Positions 6,161 to 11,764 of a stretch of DNA of 11,764 bases are shown here, piece by piece. A program made the position numbers and the translations under genes. The notes under the pieces are model-generated. The model was not told the origin of the DNA, did not search any database, and saw only the letters and a list, made by a program, of their open reading frames with translations. Origin of the DNA: CAYZSU01 sp964480565 (GTDB lineage: Bacteria > UBA10199 > 2-02-FULL-44-16 > JAAZCA01); assembly GCA_964480565.1 (NCBI GenBank), contig CAYZSU010000067.1:1-11764 (forward strand), in the 5' to 3' direction. Numbering within the stretch: the first letter of the stretch is position 1; each line of letters begins with the position of its first letter.

Positions 6161-6802
6161 CTAATTTTTCTGAAAGATAAACGCTGGATTTTGATTGTAC
6201 ACACATGTCAAACTGAATGTTCGTGCCATATACTGCCATGTATCCGTGGAATAAAAATGCACATGCGTGGGATCACGCTGATAATGCCACTGGTCAAATG
6301 TCGTTCTCGCCTTATCCCAACACTGCGTTAAAACACCAATATATCCATTTCGCCGAGTGTGGCGTAAAATCCGCTGCCACTCAATCTGAGGATGAGTAAA
6401 ATGCTCCACCACCTCCGATAAAATCGTAAAATCCACACAAGGCAACTCATATATTGGCACATGGCTATAAATTGGATCATAGGATGTCATCGAATGACCA
6501 TCGCGATTCAGTAAGTTGGAAAAAACTGGATTTGGCCCAGAGCCATAATCCAAGCCCTTACTGTCTGGCTGCACAAGCGATAAAAGAGGCTGACGAAGTT
6601 GGTTAAGATAGTTGATATACCCTGTTTGTGTATCATCATTTTCATGCTGGTCATAATGTATTTTGGCATCAGCATTATTTAAATGATAGTCACTTGATAC
6701 AAAAATCGATTGACATTGCGGACATTTAATATAGTCGCGATAATTTGTACGACAATATTGAATACTTTCTAAAGAGGTACAAAGCGGACATTGCACTCCC
6801 AT
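6161..6802 (-). CDS. Zinc-ribbon class I SAM-dependent methyltransferase
   Basis: 213-residue protein with a short zinc ribbon followed by a methyltransferase fold of the Methyltransf_23 type. Two CxxC pairs (CPLC at 5-8 and CPQC at 27-30) probably bind zinc. SAM-binding motif I reads GLDYGSGPNP (83-92), the acidic residue after strand 2 is in SYDP (107-110), and SEVVEHF (129-135) is motif post-II. WHYQRDPTHVHFYS (172-185) is a conserved block of this family. The substrate is unknown; relatives modify small molecules, sugars or tRNA, and none can be chosen here. The ATG at 6802 shares its A with the stop of the FHA gene (TGATG), so translation is coupled. A TTG one codon earlier is possible but less likely. 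The tight link to an FHA protein is unusual and may mean shared regulation rather than shared chemistry. Confidence 0.9.
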   Translation of the reverse strand: MGVQCPLCTSLESIQYCRTNYRDYIKCPQCQSIFVSSDYHLNNADAKIHYDQHENDDTQTGYINYLNQLRQPLLSLVQPDSKGLDYGSGPNPVFSNLLNRDGHSMTSYDPIYSHVPIYELPCVDFTILSEVVEHFTHPQIEWQRILRHTRRNGYIGVLTQCWDKARTTFDQWHYQRDPTHVHFYSTDTWQYMARTFSLTCVYNQNPAFIFQKN

Positions 6803-7875
6803 CAATTTTCGATTTGAAACTGCATGATTGTATCGCCGATCTGAATTTCATCGCCATTGGAAAGCACATATTCCTCAATGCGCTCATCATTGACATAAGT
6901 CCCATTGGAACTATTTAAATCAGTCACAACAAATTCATTTCCATGCTGCAATACCTGCGCATGCTGACGTGATGCTTTCGCATCCTTGATTGTAATGGCA
7001 TTGCTATCAGCGCGACCAATGGACAATTTCCCCTTTAATGGAAATGCAGACCCTGCAATTTCACTGTTGATCACCACCATGCGCGCTGGTTTTTTAGTTG
7101 GAATGCTCTCACGTGCCGATTCTGGCTCAATCGGTGAATGCTTGGTAATGCTAACATCATAAGGTACGGATGGTGGTTCGCTTGCATTACTAATATCAAT
7201 GCTCTGGTCCTTTGGGTTTGACTCTTTAGGCACAGCTACTTCATCACTCGAACCGCTTGGCATAATATCAATCGGAGAGCCAAAATAATCGGACTCCTTA
7301 TCTTCAATAATATACCCAGAGTCATCTGTTGCAGGCTCATTGGACGCAGATGCTTCCTGAACATGCTGATTATTAGTTTCATCTTTTGTATTTTCTTGTA
7401 TATCTTTATCTAGAAAAAGTTCTGCATTATTATCGAAGATAGATTCATAGCGATGAATATTATTATCAACCGCTGCTAGCACTGTTTCAAACCGATTAAT
7501 CTTATCCTGCTCCAACTTTGATGCATTTTGAAAATCATCCGATTTGTATTCTCCCAAATTATTTCGAAATACAATTTCTTCTAATCGCTGTTCATGCTGT
7601 TTTAATTGGGAATGCACTTTTTCACGCGTTTCAGCGAGCGCACTTAGCTCTGCATCGATATTGTTTTTGGCCTTGAGTAGATTGTCATTGGCTAAATCTA
7701 AACGTGCATCATAATCTTTTCGTACGCGATCATAAACAGAGTCAGACACATTTTCTCTATTCTCATCAATGCGAATTAGACGATCCTTGATAATGCGCCA
7801 TTCTTCCATGGCTTTCGTTGCTTCTTCTAAAAGCTTCTGATTAATTGGAAATTCCAAATCTTTTTCATGACTCAT
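6802..7875 (-). CDS. Coiled-coil protein with C-terminal FHA domain
   Basis: 357-residue soluble protein in three parts. Residues about 10-150 are charged and helical and look like a coiled coil (repeated Glu, Lys, Arg and Leu; EETREKV-like heptads). Residues about 151-262 are acidic, rich in Ser, Asp and Pro, and probably disordered. Residues about 266-355 form a canonical forkhead-associated domain, with GRADSNAITI (Gly287-Arg288), SRQHA (302-306) and DLNSSNGTYVN (319-329), the residues that bind phosphothreonine peptides. No membrane helix is seen. FHA proteins usually read Ser/Thr kinase signals or organise secretion or division complexes; no kinase or secretion gene is in this window. 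GGAGG five bases before the ATG fixes the start, and a strong promoter lies upstream. I do not recognise the N-terminal region. Confidence 0.92.
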   Translation of the reverse strand: MSHEKDLEFPINQKLLEEATKAMEEWRIIKDRLIRIDENRENVSDSVYDRVRKDYDARLDLANDNLLKAKNNIDAELSALAETREKVHSQLKQHEQRLEEIVFRNNLGEYKSDDFQNASKLEQDKINRFETVLAAVDNNIHRYESIFDNNAELFLDKDIQENTKDETNNQHVQEASASNEPATDDSGYIIEDKESDYFGSPIDIMPSGSSDEVAVPKESNPKDQSIDISNASEPPSVPYDVSITKHSPIEPESARESIPTKKPARMVVINSEIAGSAFPLKGKLSIGRADSNAITIKDAKASRQHAQVLQHGNEFVVTDLNSSNGTYVNDERIEEYVLSNGDEIQIGDTIMQFQIEN

Positions 7876-7901
7876 AATTCCTCCAACAATTTTGACGTAT
7901 A

Positions 7902-7930
7902 ATTCTAAAGAAGAGGTTTGCTTGGGTCAA
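7902..7930 (-). promoter_or_regulatory. Near-consensus sigma-70 promoter of the FHA-methyltransferase operon
   Basis: On the minus strand TTGACC (7925-7930), a 17-bp spacer and TAGAAT (7902-7907), each one base from consensus with ideal spacing. Predicted start is near 7895, giving a leader of about 20 nt that carries the GGAGG site. It is the best promoter in the window. Confidence 0.75.
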
Positions 7931-7978
7931 TAGATTTTTTATTATGGGGCGTAAAGGGTATACCCATGGTCTGATTAC

Positions 7979-7992
7979 AGTACCTGGCACCG
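7979..7992. repeat. GGTGCCTGGCACCG-type repeat, copy 1 (degenerate)
   Basis: AGTACCTGGCACCG, a version of the palindrome at 9496-9510 with its left arm altered. It lies between the ATPase stop and the FHA promoter. Confidence 0.6.
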
Positions 7993-8033
7993 ACACACAG
8001 GCAAATTGCTCCCAAATAAGACCTACACAATAT

Positions 8034-9356
8034 TTATCTAAATAATTCCCATATCTGAGCAGCCAAATAAACGGGCATGTGGTGAATGCAAGATTGCATT
8101 GATGAATGAATATTTTCAGGCAACAATTTAATTGCCTTTTGCGGCGCATATCTATCCATATAGACCTGTAAACTCTTTGCTTTATTATTAATGCGTGATT
8201 TTACCTCAATAGGAACGATGCCATCTTTTGTAGGTAATAAAAAATCGATTTCCGATGTATTATGAACCCAACTATATAAATGCCTCACAGAATTGGCAGA
8301 TATCAGCTCTGTCGCCACTGCATTTTCCAGAAAAAACCCCTTATATGATAAATCTCTGCCTTTTAATCCAGAAATCACCGCCATTGGAAAATCACATAAG
8401 GCACCTAAAATACCCGTATCAAACAAATAAAGCTTAAACCGATTTGGCAATACAAATGCATTTAATGGCAACTGCGCATCATTGCATATTTTTGTCTCAA
8501 CCGTTAGCCCGGCAGTTTGCAACCAATCCAATGGACCGGATAAATCTGCAAATGATCGTTTTCCTGGAATAACACCTCGAAATACAAATTTTTTATTATC
8601 TTTTGCGAGCTGAATTGGAATATTTTTCCATACACGACGAATATGCATGGCATTTAGCTTACCCGCATGTTTAGTCATATCATTGATATAGGACTCAATT
8701 AATTCACGTTGTTTATCCCGACACTGATCAAATGCATTGAGAATGGAGTCCTTATATTGTATAAATGTAGCCACGATCTCCGGCAACCCACCCACTGCCA
8801 AAAAATAATTAAAGTGTTGCAATAGGCGATCATGCACGTTCATCGGAATGGAATTAATGCCACAGTCCAAGACATAATTCATCAAGCGATCATCCTGTGC
8901 ATCCACGAACTCAGCAAATGTCATTGGATATATATTCAAGAACGTTGCCTTACCTACAGGAAAACTACCTTCTGTATTTTTTATTCCCAAAAGGGATCCT
9001 GCACAGGCAATATACATATGCGGCATATCTTCACAAAAATACTTTATTGAATTCAAGGCATACAGCGAGTCTTGAATTTCATCAAATACAATCAAATCCA
9101 CCTCAGGGCGAATCGGTGTTTGAATTTCAACTTCCAATGCTTGTAAAATACGTTTTGTATTAAAATCCTGCTGAAATATTGCATTCAAATTGGGCTGTTT
9201 TTCAAAATTAAAATAATGCATTGCTGGAAAAGCTTGCTGACCAAAGGCCTTTAGCAAGTAAGTTTTGCCCACTTGCCTGGCACCACGAAGAATGATCGGT
9301 TTTCGACGTACTTGATCTTTCCATTCCATCAATTTTTGAAAAGCATGACGTTTCAT
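8034..9356 (-). CDS. AAA (AAA_14) / DUF4143-type ATPase, intact
   Basis: 440-residue cytosolic ATPase. The start MKRHAFQKLMEWKDQVRRKP leads into Walker A GARQVGKT (25-32); Walker B is LIVFDEIQ (88-95); a sensor-like segment reads ACAGSLLGI (117-125), and YPMTFAEF (143-150) closes the P-loop part. The C-terminal domain has YLFDTGILGAL and a PD-(D/E)XK-like pair, EIDFLLP then PIEVKS. Proteins of this type are widespread, often scattered and variable between strains, and of unknown role; a link to defence or mobile DNA is suspected only. It is complete, unlike the relative at 142-1296, from which it differs clearly. A TATAAT lies three bases before the ATG and no Shine-Dalgarno is present, so the start context is odd. 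It is divergent from rmuC and unrelated to the FHA operon downstream. Confidence 0.92.
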   Translation of the reverse strand: MKRHAFQKLMEWKDQVRRKPIILRGARQVGKTYLLKAFGQQAFPAMHYFNFEKQPNLNAIFQQDFNTKRILQALEVEIQTPIRPEVDLIVFDEIQDSLYALNSIKYFCEDMPHMYIACAGSLLGIKNTEGSFPVGKATFLNIYPMTFAEFVDAQDDRLMNYVLDCGINSIPMNVHDRLLQHFNYFLAVGGLPEIVATFIQYKDSILNAFDQCRDKQRELIESYINDMTKHAGKLNAMHIRRVWKNIPIQLAKDNKKFVFRGVIPGKRSFADLSGPLDWLQTAGLTVETKICNDAQLPLNAFVLPNRFKLYLFDTGILGALCDFPMAVISGLKGRDLSYKGFFLENAVATELISANSVRHLYSWVHNTSEIDFLLPTKDGIVPIEVKSRINNKAKSLQVYMDRYAPQKAIKLLPENIHSSMQSCIHHMPVYLAAQIWELFR

Positions 9357-9379
9357 TTCATTATATTACAACAACTTAG

Positions 9380-9424
9380 GATTTTTTCATAGGAAAAAGT
9401 CTACATTTCTAGATTTTTTCATAG
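9380..9424. repeat. Two copies of GATTTTTTCATAG, 32 bp apart
   Basis: GATTTTTTCATAG occurs at 9380-9392 and 9412-9424, each followed by A-rich sequence so that each is also a small palindrome (T-run, CATAG, A-run). The 32-bp spacing is close to three DNA turns, which suits paired protein binding on one face. They lie between the divergent ATPase and rmuC genes. An operator role is inference. Confidence 0.5.
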
Positions 9425-9454
9425 AAAAAAATACTGCAATTGCACGTCGGATTC

Positions 9455-9470
9455 AGTGCCTGGCACCGAA
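9455..9470. repeat. GGTGCCTGGCACCG-type repeat, copy 2
   Basis: AGTGCCTGGCACCGAA at 9455-9470. It matches copy 3 except at the left edge and shares the trailing GAAAT. Copies 2 and 3 are 41 bp apart in the same orientation. Confidence 0.7.
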
Positions 9471-9495
9471 ATTCGTCAATATCAGACATGAAAAA

Positions 9496-9510
9496 CGGTG
9501 CCTGGCACCG
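9496..9510. repeat. GGTGCCTGGCACCG-type repeat, copy 3 (perfect palindrome)
   Basis: CGGTGCC-T-GGCACCG is a perfect 7-bp palindrome about a central T. The upstream GTG start that could be assigned to rmuC falls inside it, which argues against that start. Confidence 0.8.
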
Positions 9511-9548
9511 AAATATCATTCCACTTGCAATATACGCCCAAAATTGAA

Positions 9549-10793
9549 ATGACAGCATTTATGAGCATATCCACACTATTTCTTATCATTTTCACAGTAA
9601 TGAGCATCACTGCCGCAACTATATATTGGTTAATGCATCGGCGATATCAACGATTATTTAATGAAAAACAACATATTGAATCCGCGCTCACTGTCACGCG
9701 AGCCCGTTTGGACGATGCAACGGCTAGGTTGCACGAGCAAAAATCGGATTATAATCAATCGATTTTACAGCTTGAGAAAACATTTAAAGGCCTATCGGCC
9801 GATGCGTTAAAGCAAAATCAAAAGGATTTTTTAACCCATGCCACCCCGGCACTAAATCATCAATTGCAGCCATTACAAGATGCGCTCAAGCGATATGAAA
9901 CGCAGCTACATACTATTGAACAAAAACGAGAGCATGCCTATGGCGAAATTGGCGGACTTATCGAGTCATTGCAGCATGGTCAACTTCGCCTCACCCAGGA
10001 AACAAGCTCTTTAGTGGCGGCACTCAAATCCCCCACCATGCGTGGACGCTGGGGAGAAGTAACGCTTCGCCGCGTAGTCGAACTGGCGGGCATGTCCCAA
10101 CACTGTGATTTTGACGAACAAGTCGATAAACGCGCAGACGATACAATCATTCGACCGGATATGGTCGTCCATTTACCTGGCAATAGGGATGTCATTGTCG
10201 ATGCCAAAGCACCCGTACATGCCTATATCAATGCCACAGAAGCAACCGATGACTCCGTACGCCAGGCATCCTTAGCTGCACATGCACAAACCATTCGCGA
10301 CCACATGCGTAAACTCGGACAAAAAGCATATTGGTCGCAATTTGCCAAAGCACCGGACTTTGTCATTATGTTCTTACCTGGGGAATCATTTTTTTCAGCA
10401 GCCTTAGAAAGCGACCGGAATTTAATTGAAGATGGCATGATGAACAAGGTCGTCCTTGCCACACCCACCACACTCATTGTACTGCTTCGATCCATTGCCA
10501 TGGGCTGGCAACAACAGCAACTCACTGAAAACTCCCAGCGTATTTCCGATGCAGGCAAGGATTTATTCAAACGTATTTCCGACATGGCGAGTCATTTGGG
10601 CAAATTGGGAAGTAGCTTAGAGACTAGCACCAAGGTATTTAATCAAACCATTGGATCCTGGGAACGCCGCGTCATGCCAGGAGCAAAGCGATTACAGGAA
10701 TTAGGCGCTACTCATAGCCTTGATCAGGAAATCAACGAATTGCCATCCATTGAAAGTATTCCTCGTAGCGTGGATACGCGATTGGGGGAATAA
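9549..10793 (+). CDS. rmuC: RmuC family protein (DNA recombination, PD-(D/E)XK nuclease-like)
   Basis: Member of the RmuC family, inferred to limit inversions at short inverted repeats in E. coli; biochemical activity is not firmly known. From the ATG at 9549 it has 414 residues: an N-terminal membrane anchor (about 7-29), a long coiled coil (about 32-160) and the conserved RmuC domain (about 163-375). That domain shows RGRWGEVTLRRVVELAGM (165-182), IRPDMVVHLPG (201-211), VIVDAKAPV (215-223, the nuclease-like Asp and Lys), FLPGESFFSAAL (275-286), and ATPTTLIVLLRSIAMGW (304-320). An in-frame GTG at 9498 lies inside a repeat and adds unlikely residues; an ATG at 9561 (MSISTLF) is equally good. 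No start has a Shine-Dalgarno. The gene stands alone, divergent from the ATPase. Confidence 0.93.
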   Translation: MTAFMSISTLFLIIFTVMSITAATIYWLMHRRYQRLFNEKQHIESALTVTRARLDDATARLHEQKSDYNQSILQLEKTFKGLSADALKQNQKDFLTHATPALNHQLQPLQDALKRYETQLHTIEQKREHAYGEIGGLIESLQHGQLRLTQETSSLVAALKSPTMRGRWGEVTLRRVVELAGMSQHCDFDEQVDKRADDTIIRPDMVVHLPGNRDVIVDAKAPVHAYINATEATDDSVRQASLAAHAQTIRDHMRKLGQKAYWSQFAKAPDFVIMFLPGESFFSAALESDRNLIEDGMMNKVVLATPTTLIVLLRSIAMGWQQQQLTENSQRISDAGKDLFKRISDMASHLGKLGSSLETSTKVFNQTIGSWERRVMPGAKRLQELGATHSLDQEINELPSIESIPRSVDTRLGE

Positions 10794-10813
10794 GAAAACA
10801 TTTTACCCCCCCC

Positions 10814-10914
10814 CTGCGTCACTAGCGAGATGACCTTTAGGCCAGCGAAGCAATCCATACATTGTTGTTTCTGGATTGCTTCGTCAGATTTCATCTACCT
10901 CGCAGGTGACGCAG
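10814..10914. repeat. Palindromic dispersed element, copy B
   Basis: A 101-bp palindrome bounded by CTGCGTCAC (10814-10822) and GTGACGCAG (10906-10914). Inner arms include GCGAG/CTCGC, AGATGA/TCATCT and CGAAGCAATCCA/TGGATTGCTTCG. It shares the words CACTAGCGAGATG and CAGCGAAG with 11661-11692, and GGATTGCTTC with 1385-1394 (copy A). It fills the space between the convergent rmuC and nucleotidyltransferase genes and is followed on the plus strand by TTTTTC, so it probably ends rmuC transcription. A run of nine C precedes it. Confidence 0.85.
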
Positions 10915-10918
10915 TTTT

Positions 10919-11386
10919 TCAACTCCCTTGATAGTTTTTCTTAATCCACTCAATATCAGCTTTATCTTTTGTGCGACCAGAAGCAGACTTATTTAATAGA
11001 AGGTCATCAATACAAATGATGGGGATTTTTAAATTATTACAATGAATATACTCTCGATTTTGCCAGCATTGGTTAAATGACACACCATCAATTTGTGTAA
11101 TAATATCAATGCGCCTCGGAATAACACCTATTTGAAAAACAATTCCCTTTTCTTCAAATGCATGCGCATTGACCTCATTAAGCGGTGCACCAAATTGTAG
11201 CAATGCCGCATATACTTTTTCGGAATTTTCTAGCGTAGGATTGACAAATAAATCAATATCACAAGTAGCACGAATCAGTCCATGCGCAGATAAGGCATAG
11301 GCACCCACAAGTAAAAACTCAACGTTGTGGTCTAAAAAGCCGCACAACATGTCGTTGTAATCGTGATTCAGTATCATAGGTTCCAT
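10919..11386 (-). CDS. Nucleotidyltransferase (DUF6036/AbiEii-like), probable toxin-like partner
   Basis: 155-residue protein with the minimal nucleotidyltransferase fold: FLLVGAYALSAHGL (24-37) carries the glycine-rich loop, RATCDIDLFVNP (39-50) carries Asp43 and Asp45, and RRIDIIT (91-97) gives the third acid, Asp94. The C-terminal LLLNKSASGRTKDKADIEWI (129-148) has conserved basic residues. It resembles stand-alone nucleotidyltransferases annotated as DUF6036 or AbiEii-like; such enzymes move an NMP to RNA, protein or an antibiotic, and some are toxins. The actual substrate is unknown. The ATG at 11386 lies inside the 65-aa gene upstream (68-bp overlap, different frame), so expression is probably coupled; an internal ATG at 11377 is possible. 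No Shine-Dalgarno is seen. The stop lies 4 bp from the palindrome 10814-10914. Confidence 0.85.
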   Translation of the reverse strand: MEPMILNHDYNDMLCGFLDHNVEFLLVGAYALSAHGLIRATCDIDLFVNPTLENSEKVYAALLQFGAPLNEVNAHAFEEKGIVFQIGVIPRRIDIITQIDGVSFNQCWQNREYIHCNNLKIPIICIDDLLLNKSASGRTKDKADIEWIKKNYQGS

Positions 11387-11516
11387 TTAGTGAATACGTT
11401 TCTACGGTTAATGGCCATACCATGGCCACGCGTTCTGAGGGTGTAAACTGGCGAAATTGATCGTCATGATCATCATGTAGAGTAGTTAATTTTACTGGAT
11501 AATCAGCCCGTTTCAT
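11319..11516 (-). CDS. Small conserved-looking protein upstream of the nucleotidyltransferase (antitoxin-like position)
   Basis: 65-residue acidic-then-basic protein. The middle reads TPSERVAMVWPLTVETYSL and the end ESRLQRHVVRLFRPQR. I recall the pattern ER-x-x-x-VWPLT followed by ESRLQR-x-V-x-R in small unannotated proteins beside nucleotidyltransferases, but cannot confirm it here. The open frame extends to 11666; the ATG at 11516 is chosen because a -35/-10 pair places transcription start next to it and because residues upstream look unrelated. The last 22 codons overlap the nucleotidyltransferase in another frame. It may be the antitoxin or a regulatory subunit; that is inference. There is no Shine-Dalgarno, which fits a leaderless mRNA. 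Confidence 0.55.
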   Translation of the reverse strand: MKRADYPVKLTTLHDDHDDQFRQFTPSERVAMVWPLTVETYSLNGTYDTESRLQRHVVRLFRPQR

Positions 11517-11523
11517 ATCAGTT

Positions 11524-11552
11524 ATAATATCATTATTACCCTGTAACTGCAA
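11524..11552 (-). promoter_or_regulatory. Promoter of the small ORF-nucleotidyltransferase pair (leaderless)
   Basis: On the minus strand TTGCAG (11547-11552), a 17-bp spacer and TATTAT (11524-11529). With the usual distance, transcription starts at 11516-11517, at or next to the ATG at 11516. This both supports that start codon and suggests translation without a leader. Confidence 0.55.
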
Positions 11553-11644
11553 TGGTTTCATTGCATCGACAGAAAGGCTCAAATGCCAAATTAATTCTAT
11601 TGATGGCTCAATCGCTAAACTGAATTTGTGAAACAATATCAGGG

Positions 11645-11735
11645 CAACCCCACAAAACAACGTCACTAGCGAGATGGCCTTTAGGTCAGCGAAGTGAGTC
11701 TAGGGACTAGTGAAAAATAGCAATTTGTGGGGTTG
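11645..11735. repeat. Palindromic dispersed element, copy C, with outer 12-bp arms
   Basis: CAACCCCACAAA (11645-11656) and TTTGTGGGGTTG (11724-11735) are a perfect 12-bp inverted repeat enclosing CACTAG (11664-11669) and CTAGTG (11707-11712). The left inner half (11661-11692) nearly matches 10817-10848 of copy B; the right half is lost. Outer arms resemble the flank of the MITE-like element at 2706-2717, so two repeat families seem joined here. Confidence 0.65.
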
Positions 11736-11764
11736 TTCAAAAATGTCCAGATTCAAGGCCTCCC
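11713..11764. repeat. Partial inverted copy of the 124-bp MITE-like element, cut by the window end
   Basis: Read on the minus strand this matches 2677-2728 with few mismatches: CTTGAATCTGGACATTTTTG here against CTTAAATCTGAACATTTTTG there, then AACAACYCCACAAATTGCTA in both. The match includes the right terminal repeat and about 15 bp beyond it, so the mobile unit may be longer than the 124-bp palindrome. The rest lies past the window. Confidence 0.75.

Noticed and set aside
7865..8149. 94-codon frame on the minus strand beginning inside the ATPase gene
   Set aside because: It overlaps the ATPase 3' end and the FHA promoter, is Cys/Trp-rich without a domain, and reads through the GGTGCC repeat; a shadow frame.
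9980..10585. Antisense open frames inside rmuC
   Set aside because: They mirror a conserved RmuC domain, have no own start signals and are expected shadows of its codon pattern.
11319..11666. Longer 115-residue version of the small ORF starting at 11666
   Set aside because: Its first 50 codons begin in a repeat element and cross the -35/-10 pair that points to the ATG at 11516.

Overview
The window is AT-rich chromosomal DNA that looks like a gammaproteobacterium. The evidence is a cofactor-dependent phosphoglycerate mutase that aligns without gaps to the E. coli enzyme, an rmuC, paired YdcZ/DUF606 transporter halves, an NfeD-slipin operon, and dispersed palindromes with a GGATTGCTTC core, as in many gammaproteobacterial (including intracellular) genomes. 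A Legionellales/Coxiella-like lineage is a guess from overall character; nothing here fixes the species.

Layout. 1-141: intergenic, with an inverted repeat abutting the first start codon. 142-1296 (+): a DUF4143-type AAA ATPase gene broken by two opposite frameshifts. 1297-1697: no gene; a palindromic repeat, a GC-rich hairpin, and the first of two identical 81-bp repeats that carry the 3' end and terminator of the tRNA gene beyond. 1698-1773 (-): tRNA-Glu(CUC). 1821-2567 (-): gpmA. 2574-2892: a 124-bp MITE-like palindrome next to the gpmA -10, then leader DNA. 2893-3800 (+): two coupled DUF606 membrane proteins and a strong, probably bidirectional terminator. 6051-3859 (-): nfeD then slipin, a membrane protease/stomatin pair. 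7875-6161 (-): a coiled-coil/FHA protein fused by a TGATG overlap to a zinc-ribbon SAM methyltransferase, with a near-consensus promoter. 9356-8034 (-): an intact DUF4143-type ATPase. 9357-9548: short repeats. 9549-10793 (+): rmuC. 10814-10914: a 101-bp palindrome between convergent genes. 11516-10919 (-): a 65-aa small protein overlapping a nucleotidyltransferase, a toxin-antitoxin-like layout. 11645-11764: two more palindromic repeats.

How it fits together. Most genes are housekeeping or membrane/envelope functions in small transcription units. The unusual material is the repeat content (at least four families), the tRNA-tail duplication, the frameshifted ATPase beside an intact relative, the FHA-methyltransferase pair, and the overlapping small-ORF/nucleotidyltransferase pair. 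At least two genes (nfeD and the 65-aa ORF) have a promoter-like sequence whose predicted transcription start falls on or next to the ATG and no Shine-Dalgarno, while slipin and the FHA gene have strong GGAGG sites. This suggests both leaderless and SD-led initiation. I see no CRISPR array, complete insertion sequence, phage gene or clearly new multi-gene system.
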